Positions 43,315 through 54,789 of a stretch of 64,000 nt of DNA are shown here, in pieces. The DNA is from Macrothele yani. Taxonomy: Eukaryota; Arthropoda; Arachnida; Araneae; Macrothelidae. The DNA lies in NCBI GenBank assembly GCA_039090855.1, contig CM077016.1, forward strand, positions 53,183,936 to 53,247,935, in the 5' to 3' direction. The translations under genes were made by a program, and so were the position numbers. How positions within the stretch are numbered: the stretch's first letter is position 1; each line of letters opens with the position of its first letter. The notes under the pieces were generated by a model. That model did not search any database, was not told the origin of the DNA, and saw only the letters and a program-made list of their open reading frames with translations.

Positions 43315-43488
43315 TGCAAATTGCATCTCTTTAAAATGTTACTGTTTTACTATAGCAGTTTTACTTGCATTTTTTTGTTCAAGTGTCAATAAATTTAGTA
43401 TTAGTGATTCGCTATGAGCAGTAATATAAAAAGAGGGGGAAAGGTACTTTTTTTTTTCACTATGGCTTAGCGTATATATGTATGCTTT
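43315..43488. repeat. ~225-bp repeat family, copy interrupted by hAT-like element
   Basis: 'gcaaattgcatctctttaaaatgttactgtttt...tcactatggcttagcgta' matches 45575-45720 and 45800-45915. The copy continues at 45494. Confidence 0.8.
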
Positions 43489-44280
43489 CAGACGTGCCAA
43501 CTCTCCGGATTTAGGCGGGAGACTTCGGATTTTCAGCGATTCCTCCTGCCCTCCTGATAAATGGCAAATTTTCCCGATTTTCGCCGATAAGTAACCGTTA
43601 CGACGGTCGAAATTCCATCAACCATCGCCTTGGATCGATGCAGAAGAAAAATATTTCGAACCGCTTGTGAAATCTTTTTCTTGCTGCGTCGATGCAAGAC
43701 GGCATTTACAGTCATCAGTATCATACTTTTCCTGCCCTCATATCTGCAAAAAGAAAGCCACCCCCAGTGGCGCGGTGGCCTATTTTATGTTGGTTACAAA
43801 CACACTCACGCGCCAACTGTGACCTACTTATCGTTTCACGTCTCCCCGCTCTTAGCTGCAAGCTCTGTTTATGGTTTCTTCAGTTTTGCTGAGTGCTTTA
43901 CTGTGGAGATTTTTATTTCTTGTTTTTCACCATGTTTGTCTCTTTTTCCTTCTTCGGCACATTTTGTAGAAGATTAATGTGCTCCTTTGTTCATCTCTAA
44001 TTGCAAATCTGTCATTGTCAGCTTTGTTTTATCTTCTATTGTAGCATTTTGTGTACACTTAGTTTGTGAATTTGTTTTTTTCTCATTCCTTTCACTTACT
44101 TTTTGCGGGAAATTTTTCCTTTTGCATTACGCCACTTTCAGTTTTTAATGTTTTATTTTACGTCATATCTTTGGCAATTTGTTTCTTCTTTACATATTAG
44201 CTGTTATTGTCTTTGCTGCATAATAAAGTTGTGAAACTGAGCGCCGGCTTTCGACAAATTGTCCGAGATGGGTCCGGGTT

Positions 44281-44310
44281 CGAATCGCAGTGGGGCATGC
44301 AGGGTGGGAA
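44281..44310 (+). repeat. SINE B-box scrap
   Basis: 'gggtccgggttcgaatcgcag' resembles the B-box region of the SINEs at 19623, 49493 and 50549. The A-box side is missing. Confidence 0.35.
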
Positions 44311-45065
44311 ATTAGCGGTCGCCAGGAGCAAAATGCGACCATAATTTAACGTTTTGCGACCAGTATTTTAAACCTGGGAGCCAATTCGCGACTTCATACA
44401 TTTTTGATTTTTGTTTTTTAACATGCGTACGTAGTAATTTTCAATTGCGGTATTTATGTTTCTTTTTTAAAAAGTTCCCAGTGGTGTGTGGTTAAAAGTA
44501 TATTGGGGTAAGGAGAAATAAGTTTAACCTCGCTGCTAGCATGTGCTGAACTAGGGGAGTGTACGTAAAAGTCCCGTGAGGAATGCAGGTGCGTGCTACT
44601 GTGACCTTCGATGGCACTACTGGGGGTGGGGAAGGGGAGCAAGCCTTAAGAAAGGGATGGTGGTGGGGGGATCAGCTTCAGAGGTAGAGTGTGGGGGGAG
44701 GAGAGGGGGACAAGAAGAGCAGCCATTAAGGGGAGTATCAGCATGGGAGATGGAAGGTTTGGCATTTCCTGCCATTCTAACTAAACAGCCTGTCAAAAAT
44801 ACAAACAAAAAATATCTATGTGAATTTTCCACGTAACTGGTAGAATTGTTTACAAACACCATAATTCATTGATACGAAAGCCCCTCCAAACTGCTCCTAA
44901 ATTGATTAAATACTTTTTAAACTAGGCATGGAAATTTTTATTAAGAATTTGTTGTGCATAAAAGTGCCGTATTTTCCCGCACATAATCCGCGGATTATCT
45001 GTTCCTAAAAGTTTAAATTCTAGACACTGCCGATTAAACGACGGTGCGGATAATACAGAGCTTTC

Positions 45066-45118
45066 TTTTTTCCCCGTAAACTTCAAAATGAAGCTGTTTT
45101 GAAGTTTACGGGGAAAAA
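45066..45118. repeat. Hairpin in hAT-like element
   Basis: TTTTTTCCCCGTAAACTTC plus AAAA pairs with its inverse around an ~8-nt loop: about 23 bp perfect. Confidence 0.85.
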
Positions 45119-45493
45119 ACAAAACTTTTGTAGATCTTTGTTAAAGAGAGCTAAATTGGCTACTGTACATTCACTAAATAAGGATAAAGATTGATTATGA
45201 TTAAATAATGTATCAAAAATTAAGTACATATCTTGTATGAATTATTATTAATGCTATTAATTGTATCTGGTTGACAACTGTTTTCACTATGCTTTTTATT
45301 TTGCATATAAACATACAGTCTGCATTTAGAATAACTTTTTAAACATTAAAAATGCTATGTACCAATAATAATACTTCTGGGAAATTGCTCCTGAATCTGA
45401 AAAATGTCGATAAAAAATAGCGCTCGTGTGGTTTTATGAGCTGTAAAAAATCTCCTGATTTTTAGATTTTGAAGGTTGGTGGCACATCTGTGC

Positions 45494-45920
45494 TTTGTGT
45501 TCAAGCAGTATTTCCACCCTGCTTGTCTTATTGTACTGTGCCTTTGTGGCATTTCTGGCCTGAAAGATGTTATGCAAATTGCATCTCTCTAAGTTGTAAC
45601 TGTTTTGCTTTACTTGCATTTTTTTTAAAGTGTCAATAAATTTAGTATTAGTGATTTTCTATGAGCAGCAACATAAAGAGGGAGAAAGTACTTTTTTTTA
45701 TTCACTATGGCTTAGTGTACTTGTGTTAAAGCAGTATTTCCACCCTGCTTGTCTTATTGTACTGTGCCTTTGTGGCATTTCTGGCCTGAAAGATGTTATG
45801 CAAATTGCATCTCTTTAAGCTGTTACTGTTTTGTTTTACTATAGCAGTTTTACTTGCATTTTTTTCAAGTGTCAATAAATTTAGTATTAGTGATTTGCTA
45901 TGAGCACCAACATAAAAAGA
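45494..45920. repeat. ~225-bp tandem pair
   Basis: Two consecutive units start with 'aagcagtatttccaccctgc' (about 45504 and 45731). Each includes 'tggcctgaaagatgttatgcaaattgcatc'. Confidence 0.85.
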
Positions 45921-45926
45921 CAGGGT

Positions 45927-46690
45927 CCGTACGGTCCTTGAAAGTCCTTAAGAACTCCTTAATTTCTGTTTTGTTTTTAAGGGCTCTTAAAAAGTCCTTG
46001 AAAACACCGTAATTATATTCGGTCATTAAAAAGGTCCTGAATTTTTTTTTTAACCAAAGAAATGCGTGCGTTATGCAGGCCAGCTGGTTTCATTAGCGTA
46101 CTGATGATGGTTTTACGTCACTAGATCCACTAGATCGCATGTCGCAAAAGTTTACCCATGTTCTGTATTGCTTTTGGCAGTTTGGCAACCAGCTACCTTC
46201 AAATCCCTTTGGTTTCGATTAGATTTATTGCTGGCTTGTTTTCTTTGCACAGGGTCAGTGCAGTTCAGATCGTTATCTTCTGTTATTTATTAGAGAATGT
46301 GGTACTAAGTAAAGAGCTTAGAGCTTCTGTCTTTTCAGCTAGACAGAAATATGTTCAATATTTAGACGCCGAAAAAAAAAAAAAAAAAATGTGCCAAGCA
46401 ACATCTGGGAGGAGAAACGTAAATTGATTGAGGAGGAATTGCAAATATTTTTTTCTACTTTCAGTATGAAAAAACTGAAAGTAGAAAAAAATATTGCCGA
46501 ATTAGAATTAGAGAAATGTGCAGATGATCTTGCCACCCAAGAGGAATTGATTAGAGATATGAACTGCTTCCTTCAATCAAATAGTTTTCGAAAATTAATA
46601 AAGGGAAAAAAACGAAGAATTGGCAGAAATTACCATATCAGTAGTTGCAAAAAAGGAGCTGAAAAATTGATTTCATTGTAGGCCTACTAC
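45927..46690 (+). mobile_element. hAT-like remnant with coiled-coil reading
   Basis: Begins 'CAGGGTCCGTACGGTCCTTG', a terminus type common in hAT elements, with repeated 'agtccttgaaa'. Downstream a plus frame (46391-46681) gives 'EEELQIFFSTFSMKKLKVEKNIAELELEKCADDLATQEEL' in part, then 'QSNSFRKLIKGKKRRI', which resembles the coiled-coil 'L..SNS.R......K' end of some hAT-linked proteins. The other terminus was not found. Confidence 0.45.
46445..46494. repeat. Hairpin inside hAT remnant
   Basis: ATATTTTTTTCTACTTTCAGT pairs with its inverse around about 8 nt, about 21 bp. Confidence 0.85.
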
Positions 46691-46759
46691 GTCCTTTGTT
46701 TGACTTCAGAAAAGTGAATATGTACATAATAGAATTTCCTTGCAGTCAATGCTAAATTG

Positions 46760-47091
46760 CATTACTCTTTTTAGCACGTCTTTTGTAAAAAAAGATCGTG
46801 CTTCTGTTATCGGTTTGTCCATGTGTCCGTTTGTCCGTCTGTACCCACAATATCTCTGCAACTATTAGTCCAATTTGAAAAATTCTTTTTGCATTAGGAA
46901 GCTTGAAATATGCAAATGATGATCCTTTATTTTGTTTTTGCTTTTTTACAATGTACAATTTTGCCGGTAGAGGGCATAAATGCAGATGATGTATTCAAAA
47001 ATACATTTTATTCCACATATTTGCTTCTAAACATCCGATTGAAATTTTTTTGTTTCTTTCGATTCCATTTATGTTGAAGAGTATAACGAAA
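46760..47091. repeat. Left, divergent part of the satellite array
   Basis: Contains 'aatatctctgcaactattagtccaatttgaaaaattc' and 'ggtagagggcataaatg', related to the monomers right of the Tc1-like element. A 'tgtccgtttgtccgtctg' stretch precedes it. Confidence 0.6.
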
Positions 47092-47093
47092 AA

Positions 47094-48491
47094 AAAATCC
47101 CAACACCAAGAAGGGGTTGTGTTAGATAAACGACAGTTGGTAGGCGATGAGAGTACATCTGTAAGATGATGTCTATGCAAATTTCGCGCTCGGCGCATAC
47201 GTGTGGCGCTAGTAGCGCCCCTCGGAACATGCAAAGCAGGTTTGCTGTAAATACGCGCTGTAACGTTCGTGAGCGTTAGTTATCGTTGAGATTCGACGTA
47301 GTGTCAAGAATGCCTTTAAGAAGACGAAGAAGCCATTATCAACAGCTCACGGAGTTTGAACGAGGTCATGTAATAGGGCTACGAGAAGGTGGATTTTCGT
47401 TCCGCAATATTGCAGAACAACTTGGCAGGAATGTAGCCACTGTGCATGATTGTTGGCAGCGGTGGTCAAGGGAAGGTACTGCCTCAAGAAGACCGGGTTC
47501 CGCCCAGCCACGTGGCACTACTGAGAGGGAAGACCGCCGTGTACGGCGTATGGCCGTGGCGCATCGTACTGCGTCTGCGGCAGCAATTCAAGCTGCAGTT
47601 GCCACCACAGTGACACAACAAACTGTCACAAATCGGTTACTTGAAGGACAGCTCTGAGCCAGACGCCCAGTAGCGTGCATACCACTTACTCCAAACCACT
47701 GCTGTTTGCGACATCAGTGGTGTCAAGCTAGAGCTCATTGGAGGAAGGAGTATAGATCTGTTGTGTTTTCTGATGAAAGCTGGTTCTGCCTGGGTGCCAG
47801 TGATGGCCGTGTGATGGTTAGGAGGCCAGGTGAGCGCCTCCAACCAGCCTGTCTGCGGCCGAGACACACTGGACCTACACCTGGAGTTATGGTCTGGGGA
47901 GCAATTTCCTATGACAGCAGGAGCACTCTCGTGGTTATCCCACGCACCCTGACGGCACAGTTATACGTCGGTCTGGTGATTCAACCTGTTGTGCTGCCAT
48001 TCATGAATAGCATTCCAGGGGGTGTTTTCCAACAGGATAACGCTCGCCCGCATACCGCTGTTGTAACCCAACATGCTCTACAGAGTGTTGACATGTTGCC
48101 GTGGCCTGCTAGATCACCAGATCTTTCTCCAATCAAGCACATATGGGACATCATTGGACGACAACTCCAGCGTCACCCCCAACCAGCATTAACCGTCCCT
48201 GTATTGACCGACCAAGTGCAACAGGCATGGAACTCCATCCCACAAACTGACATCCAGCACCTGTACGACACAATGCATGAACGTTTGCGTGCTTGCATTC
48301 AACGTTCTGGCGGTTACACCGGTTATTAATGTACCAGCATTTCACATTTTAAATGGCTCTTCTCGCGCTTACATTAAGCTGTGATCTTGAAACCTTAATC
48401 GATTACATATGTTACCTATACAAATGTATTGCCGCCATTTCATTCCTCTACAACTATTTTTTCGTGGTGTTGGGATTTTTTTCCGTCACTG
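47094..48491 (+). mobile_element. Tc1-like element, family E
   Basis: The right end 'ggtgttgggatttttttccgtcactg' plus TA (48492-48493) mirrors the left 'aacgaaaaaaaaatcccaacacc' after TA 47092-47093. The left end has lost a few bases. It is inserted in the satellite array. Confidence 0.8.
47310..48329 (+). pseudogene. Tc1-like transposase, family E, nearly intact
   Basis: One frame is interrupted by a single TGA at 47655. From 'MPLRRRRSHYQQLTEF' (47310) it has the helix-turn-helix 'GHVIGLREGGFSFRNIAEQLGRN' split in two helices, 'EGTASRRPGSAQPRGTT' and a second HTH. After the stop come 'RKEYRSVVFSDESWFCLGASDGRV' (first Asp), 'GVFQQDNARPHTAVV' (second Asp) and 'SPDLSPIKHIWDIIG', ending 'RACIQRSGGYTGY'. 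At the third catalytic position Lys replaces Glu. Total length would be 340 residues, normal for Tc1. It is dead through a stop and an active-site change, but otherwise little decayed. Confidence 0.85.
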
Positions 48492-49492
48492 TAGTTACTT
48501 TTTCAAATTACGCATAGATTTTCCACTAGGGGGCGTAAAAGTAAATTACATTTCCCCCGATAACTCTTCATCCAAAACTCCGATTTGAAAATTTTTTTCT
48601 TCAGCGGATGCATCTCCTGATGGAAAATCTTTTGCATATAATTTCAAATTTTTGGTAAGAAATACTTCAATGGCTACCTGGGGGCGTAAGCGTTTATATT
48701 TGCTTCTGATGTATTTGCCATAAAATCGGAGCTTCTAAAATATCGATTTAAAAAATTCTTTCGTGGCCTGATGCCACTCACATCGATAAACCTTTTCGAA
48801 ATATTTTCTTCTTAAAATATTCCAGTTTCTCCGCCAGGGGGCGTAGATGTACATCTTATTTTTGTCAATATCTACTTCTAGGAGTCCGATTTGAAAACTT
48901 CCTTCTTTGTTGGATAGTGTTTTCCATGTGACATGTTTTTCATATAATTTCAAAATTTTCAAGTAATTCATAGACTTTCCGCTAGGGGGCATAGTGGTAA
49001 ATTGCATTTCCCCCTATATCTCTGCTTCTAAATCTCCGATTTGAAAAATTCTTTCTGCGCCTGATACAGCTCCTGATGGGAAATCGTTTGCACATAATTT
49101 CTAATTTTTGTAAAAAAATAGTTTGGCCACCAGGGGCGTAAATCTTAATTTCCGCTTCTGTTGTATTTGCAGCAAAATATGAGCTAAATTCTCGATTGAA
49201 AAAACGTCATTTGTTGACCGTACTACTCATGTCGACAAACCTTTTAGAAACATTTTCTTCTTAAAATAGTACATGGTTTCTACGCCAGGGGCGTAGGTGT
49301 ATATCTTATTTTTGTCAATATCTCTACTTCTAGGAGTCCGATTTGAAAAATTCCTTCTTTGTTGGATAGTGTTTCTAGTCTGACACGTGGTTCATATAAT
49401 TTGAACATTTTCAAGTAATTTATAGACTTTCCACTAGGGGGCATAAATGTAAATTGCGTTTCCTCCTATATCTCTGCTTCTAAATCTCCGAT

Positions 49493-49720
49493 GCCGCCCC
49501 CGGTGGCGCAGTGGTCTACGGCGATGGCCTCTGATCATTCGTCCGAAAGGGGTCCGGGTTCGGATCCCGGTGAGGCATGGATGTTGTGTTTGTCTTACCA
49601 CTGGATCTCTCTCCTTCCCTGGAACCAGTGACCCTAAATTAGGGACGGGCGCCTGCTTATAGCCCATTGAGTTGCTCACGGTGGTCGTTAAACCTTCAAT
49701 AAAAAAAAAATAAATATAAA
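49493..49720 (+). mobile_element. tRNA-derived SINE, copy 2
   Basis: Same family as 19623-19847. A/T-rich tail. TAAATCTCCGAT / TAAATCCCCGAT flank it as target duplication, inside one satellite monomer. Confidence 0.85.
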
Positions 49721-50284
49721 TAAATCCCCGATTTGAAAAATTCTTTCTGCACCGCATACAGCTCCTGATGGGAAATTGTTTGTACAAATTTTCTAATTTT
49801 TGTAAGAAATGGTTTGGCCACCAGGTGGTGTAAGTATTAATTTCCGCTTCTGTTGTATTTGCAGTAAAATATGAGCTTCTAAAATCTCAATTGAAAAAAA
49901 AAAAAAGTCGTTTGTTGACCGATACTATTCATGTAGACAAACTTTTAGGAAAATTTTCTTCTTGAAAAAATGCATAGTTTCTGCGCCGGGGGCATAGATG
50001 TATATCTTATTTTTGTCAATATCTCTACTTCTAAGAGTACGATTTGAAAAATTCCTTCTTTGTTGGATAGTGTTTCCGATGTGAAATGTTTTCCCTATAA
50101 ATTCAAAATTTTCAAATAAATCATAGACTTTCCTCTAGGGGGCACAAAGGTAAATTGCGTTTTCTGTGTTATTTCTGCTCCTAAAGCTCTTATTTGAAAA
50201 ATTCTTCCTGTACCGCATACAAGACCTGATGGAAAATATTTTTCACATAATTTCTAATGTTTGGTAAACACGACTAATTTTTTT

Positions 50285-50445
50285 TTCTTTGAATAAAGCT
50301 CATGTTGAGAAATGGCTTCCTAGTTTAATTGAATTAATAATCTAAAGCAACTTTTATGGGAATTTTACTAGGAAATTTTTTCATTAATAGCAAATTTTCG
50401 GAGAAAACTCTTCTCCTTCTTCAGGCTGTCTTGTTGTTGTTACGG
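50285..50445 (-). mobile_element. PLE 3'-end fragment with hammerhead-like core
   Basis: Matches 20904-21057 (one arm of the fold-back) almost base for base, including the outer 45 bp. It replaces part of a satellite monomer. Confidence 0.8.
50396..50424 (-). ncRNA. Hammerhead-like core in PLE fragment
   Basis: CTGAAGA, AGGAGAAGAGTTTTCTCC stem, GAAA: the intact form of the core that is mutated at 21015-21043. Confidence 0.5.
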
Positions 50446-50548
50446 TTTTCTTGGACCGATACCAATTTATATGGATAAACTTTTTGATAATACTTACTTC
50501 CTAAAATAATGCATGGTTTTCCCACCAGGGGGCGTAAAGTCACATCTT

Positions 50549-50769
50549 GCCGCCCCGGTGGCGCAGTGGTCTAAGCGATGGCCTCTGATCATTCGTCCGA
50601 ACGGGGTCCGGGTTCGAATCCCGGTGAGGCATGGATGTTGTGTTTGTCTTACGGCACTGGCTCTCTCCCTTCCCTGGAACCAGTGACCCTAAATTAGGGA
50701 CGGGCGACTGCTTATAGCCCATTGAGTTGCTCACGGTGGTCGTTAAACCTCCAATCAAAAAAAAAAAAA
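50549..50769 (+). mobile_element. tRNA-derived SINE, copy 3
   Basis: Head 'GCCGCCCCGGTGGCGCAGTG', B-box 'GGGTTCGAATCCC', poly-A to 50769. Flanks AAAGTCACATCTT and AAAGTCATCTT form an imperfect target duplication. Confidence 0.85.
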
Positions 50770-50880
50770 GTCATCTTATTTTTGTCGATACTGTTTCTAA
50801 GAGTTCGTAAGCTCACGATTCCGTTTATAGCAATATCTGAGGGATTAAAAACCCAATTGAAAATCTTCTTTCTTTCGTCA

Positions 50881-51868
50881 GATCTATTTATTGTTTTCCT
50901 TACCAGTTCCATTGACTTTGAATAACTTTGATAAATTTAATTTGCGTCAGAACGGATTCAAAAGATGTGCTTATTACACCCGAAAATTCGGTGTCATCTT
51001 TCTTGTTTAAGTTTAAGAGCAAAAAAAATAATTTATAATAATAGAAGTAAAAATTCTGAAGGAAATTTCATAGGTGTCTTGTTACTGCAGTTTTGTTTTA
51101 GCTTTTACACCTATACACTATTGCCAAATGTTGAAAATCAACTTGCATTAAGTGTATGGAAGAAGTTACTACAAGTGCTACAGCTGTAGAATTAAAAAAA
51201 TATATATATATGCAACAGTTGCACAAGCAATAATGTGTTATCCATCCAAATCTATGAAAACTAAATTTTTTCTCCAGATTTGGGAATTCGGAAGCTGTGC
51301 AGTAAATAAATAAATCAATACTTAAAAGAAAGTGATGCTTCACAGTCCAGTTTTGGTTCTTTGAATTCTGCCAATGTAGTTTTGAAATTTATGCAGGCAT
51401 TTTTTATTGAACTAAAGGCTTTCAATTCTGATCGATGAACTTGTGTATTTCGATTTGATTTAGATAGTGTGTTTACTTGCTTCATTAACCTAAAACAGGT
51501 TTAACAAGCTGCACTACATTTTTATAAAAGTGTTATTTTTCCAGCTGCAGCACTTGTAGTGATGCCACCCACAGAATTAATGCATTTAGTTTCTTAGCCT
51601 GTGTCTGTACATATTTGTAAAAGTAATTTTAATGGAAGGAATTAAGTTATTGAAAGGAAAGGTAAAGATACCAAAAATTTTAAAGACTGACAATCACAGC
51701 CATATGAAATTCTAAGCTGTATTTGTAATACTGTTTTTGTTAAAATTAATTTGTAAATTAATAAAAAAATATAAATTCGGATACACTTTGAAGGAAAAAC
51801 AAATGCAAATTTAAAAAGTTTCCGAAACCACAAAGATGGGCCTATAATTACAATTAATGGGTGAAAAT
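50881..51868. other. No recognisable gene
   Basis: AT-rich, with a TA-rich run near 51199-51211. No coding motif. Confidence 0.4.
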
Positions 51869-53046
51869 TTGATGCTTCACACCACAATACGAAGAAGCAG
51901 AGTGTTAGTTCTGTAGATGCAAAGATATGCTTCAGGACAAATAATGGCCTGAAAGATGTTATCTGTGTATATAGTATGCATTTTTACTTTTGTGTTGCAC
52001 GGTTTACTGATTGTATTGGGATACGATTTCTGTATATTTATTGTATATAATTTCATGTTTTTTTTTAACTTGTCTGTGCAAACGCTCATTTATTTTGTTG
52101 TGTACCATCCCTACTGCCGAAGGGTATGATTGTAAATCTTGTGCCTTTGTTGGATTTGGTATAATCTAGAAATGTCTGTAAAAACAAAAGAACTCAGAAG
52201 ATGTGTAAAACAATTAAAAGTTTAAGTTTATCAATCTGAGTAAATTTGAAATTCTAAAGTAAATAAATTTTATGCTTCACACCACAATACGAAGAAGCAG
52301 AGTGTTAGTTCTGTAGATGCAAAGATATGCTTCAGGACAAATAATGGCCTGAAAGATGTTATCTGTGTATATAGTATGCATTTTTACTTTTGTGTTGCAC
52401 AGTTTGCTGATTGTATTGGGATACGATTTCTGTATATTTATTGTATATAATTTCATGTTTTTTTAACTTGTCTGTGCAAACGCTCATTTATTTTGTTGTG
52501 TACCATCCCTACTGCCGAAGGGTATGATTGTAAATCTTGTGCCTTTGTTGGATTTGGTATAATCTAGAAATGTCTGTAAAAACAAAAGAACTCAGAAGAT
52601 GTGTAAAACAATTAAAAGTTTAAGTTTATCAATCTGAGTAAATTTGAAATTCTAAATTTTATGCTTCACACCACAATACGAAGAAGCAGAGTGTTAGTTC
52701 TGTAGATGCAAAGATATGCTTCAGGACAAATAATGGCCTGAAAGATGTTATCTGTGTATATAGTATGCATTTTTACTTTTGTGTTGCACGGTTTGCCGAT
52801 TGTATTGGGATACGATTTCTGTATATTTATTGTATATAATTTAATGTTTTTTTTAACTTGTCTGTGCAAACGCTCATTTATTTTGTTGCGTACCATCCCT
52901 ACTGCCGAAGGGTACGATTGTAAATCTTGTGCCTTTTCTGTACTTACATTTTATAAAATCTAGAAATGTCTGCAAAAACAAAAGAACTCAGAAGATGTGT
53001 AAAATAATTAAAAGTTAAAATAAAATTAAGTTTATCAATATGAGTA
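51869..53046. repeat. Three tandem copies of a ~390-bp unit
   Basis: 'atgcttcacaccacaatacg' starts units at 51872, 52272 and 52661, spaced 400 and 389 bp. The units are nearly identical, so the amplification is recent. No coding motif; a T-run of varying length accounts for part of the size difference. Confidence 0.95.
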
Positions 53047-53466
53047 AAGCCTTGAGTAAGTGTTTTAATTGCTGTAAATAGCCTTATTTTATTTTATTTT
53101 TAATCTACAAGCAAAATTAACTTCTTTTGTTAAAAGTTATAATGAACTGGATGCGATTCCTGCGAAGTGTTTATTCACTTCATTTTTAGTTGAGCATAAT
53201 TTACCAATTAGTGTCCCTCAGTCACTCATTTACTTCATTTGACTGTCTCATCGTTCGTCTCTCTATAAGATAATCCTAGCATGAAAATTGTTCGTTTTTG
53301 AAAACTTTTAGTTTGTTCTGTGACAGCGTGGGATATGATTCTATTGGATTTGGGGGTCAAAGGGTGGAACATCCTTCCCTTGAGATGCAAACCTCCATAA
53401 AAATAAAATTTTATCTCTTTATAGATCATAATGCATAGTAATGAGAAATTATGTATAGATTCTATT
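53047..53466. other. No recognisable gene
   Basis: AT-rich 3' side of the hAT pseudogene. Confidence 0.4.
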
Positions 53467-54784
53467 TTAATCGAAATAAATTATAATGTATTTGTGTCCT
53501 GTGACATAAAATAAGGTGGAGAGTTCTGTAGTTTTATTTGATTCGATTTTTTTAGATATTGATGCATGACGCTGTATGTCCTCACAAAGTTTAGAATAAT
53601 CAGGCACATATTCAGGAGGCACTTCTAAATTAGCATCAGTCAGGCAGCTCCTGTATTTTGACTTCATTATTTTCATTTCTGAGAAAGCTGCTTCACAGAG
53701 ATATTTGTATCCAAAGAAAGCTGAAGTCAGCCTTGGCAAAGCAACAGATCTCAAGTAGGGACATTTTTCTTCCGAGTCCAAAATGTGTTATCTGATGCTC
53801 TTGCCGTCAGTACTATGTTGGATTGAAGTTTCACAATTTCTGATAATAAATCTGAAGAATCGAAGAGGAAATGTTTGTGATGAAACACCCTCCTCAAAAT
53901 GTGCTGAAAGTTTTTTATGTCTGTGAATCCTCTGCCAAATTCTGTTATCAGAAGTTCTATCTCAGTGACATTTTCGTCAAAATTGCAATCAGTTTGACAT
54001 GTGTGCTTTTCCAGATTGGGAAAGTTCCTTTACCAAGTTGACATTTTAGCAGGCCTATTTTTGATTCGAAAGTATTCAGTGAGCTCACTAAATCTATAAC
54101 GCTCTTCCCTTTCCCATGCAGCTCAAGGCTGAATGTGTTGTAGTGCGACCTGCGAGATCAGTTACAAAAGTCAAATTTTGTAGCCAAGTAACTGAGCCTA
54201 CTTTTCTCCCATTGTGTCAAGGAATTCAATTTTTTGTGGCAAGAGATTCAAAAATCTGTCTAGAAACTTTACTTTCTTTTCCTTTACTAAGCCACCTAAC
54301 ATTCGTGAAAAACAGCAGGCTTTCGTATTCAGCTTAATTTTCTTCTAGTTGGCTTCGAAAAAGCCTCCTATGTAAACTTTGTGCCCAAATAGATTTAGCC
54401 ATTTTGGCAGTTATATCGATAATTCCTTTCACATTTAAAACTTTGATGCATAGTGCATTTTGGTGGATAATGCAGTCAAAAGAGGTAAAGTCTGGAAAAT
54501 CGTCATATTTCCTACAAAGTGCAATGAACCCAATCGTTTGGCCTACCATTGAAGGCGCCTCGTCAATAGTGATACAAACAAGCTTCCATAATGGCAGATT
54601 TATTTTTTGGGCGAATTCCGTAAATATATTAAAAATATCTTGACCCCGAGTCCGTTGGGGAGGGAAGTCTGGTTAATTCATTCTATTATTTGGTCTCGGG
54701 CAGTTCGTATGGAACAACATACACCTGCTTGATAAAACAAAAGATCGACCGTATGAGAGCTCGCGATCAATTCGGCCACCCCTG
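53467..54784 (-). pseudogene. hAT transposase (ZBED/GTF2IRD2-like group)
   Basis: Read downward from 54650: 'LWKLVCITIDEAPSMVGQTIGFIALCRK' (first DDE Asp region), 'FDCIIHQNALCIKVLNVKGIIDI', 'SLHRRLFRSQLEE', then frameshifted 'FFTNVRWLSKGK' and 'LITEFGRGFTDIKNF'. The C-terminal dimerisation domain is 'LPRLTSAFFGYKYLCEAAFSEMKIMKSKYRSCLTD' with 'PDYSKLCEDIQRH' (53781-53467). The order fits hAT proteins related to ZBED5 and GTF2IRD2. The upper border ends 'ggccacccctg' at 54784, the inverse of a CAGGGGTGGCC hAT terminus. The left terminus was not found. Frameshifts make it inactive; the N-terminal zinc finger is missing. Confidence 0.75.
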
Positions 54785-54789
54785 GTCTA

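Larger units (their letters stand above)
43489..45493. mobile_element. hAT-like non-coding element
   Basis: Starts CAGACGTGCC and ends with the inverse GGCACATCTG; the adjoining bases are also partly inverted ('aactctccggattt' and 'aaaaatctcctgattttt'). It interrupts a member of the 225-bp repeat family, as the flanks align continuously with the uninterrupted units. TGCTTT is repeated at both borders. An 8-bp duplication is expected for hAT and would need one mismatch. No transposase was found inside. Confidence 0.6.
48493..50880. repeat. Three-monomer higher-order satellite, ~150-bp monomers
   Basis: A core like 'ccaGGGGGCgtaaatgta' recurs near 48528, 48683, 48836, 48985, 49132, 49287, 49437, 49820, 49988, 50138 and 50528. 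Three monomer types alternate: 'aaattgcatttcccc', 'taatttccgcttctgttg' and 'tatatcttatttttgtcaata'. The order is kept for about four cycles of ~450 bp, interrupted by two SINEs and a PLE fragment. Confidence 0.85.

Noticed and set aside
44576..44862. Gly- or Pro-rich ORFs on both strands
   Set aside because: They arise from a G-rich non-coding stretch of the hAT-like element.
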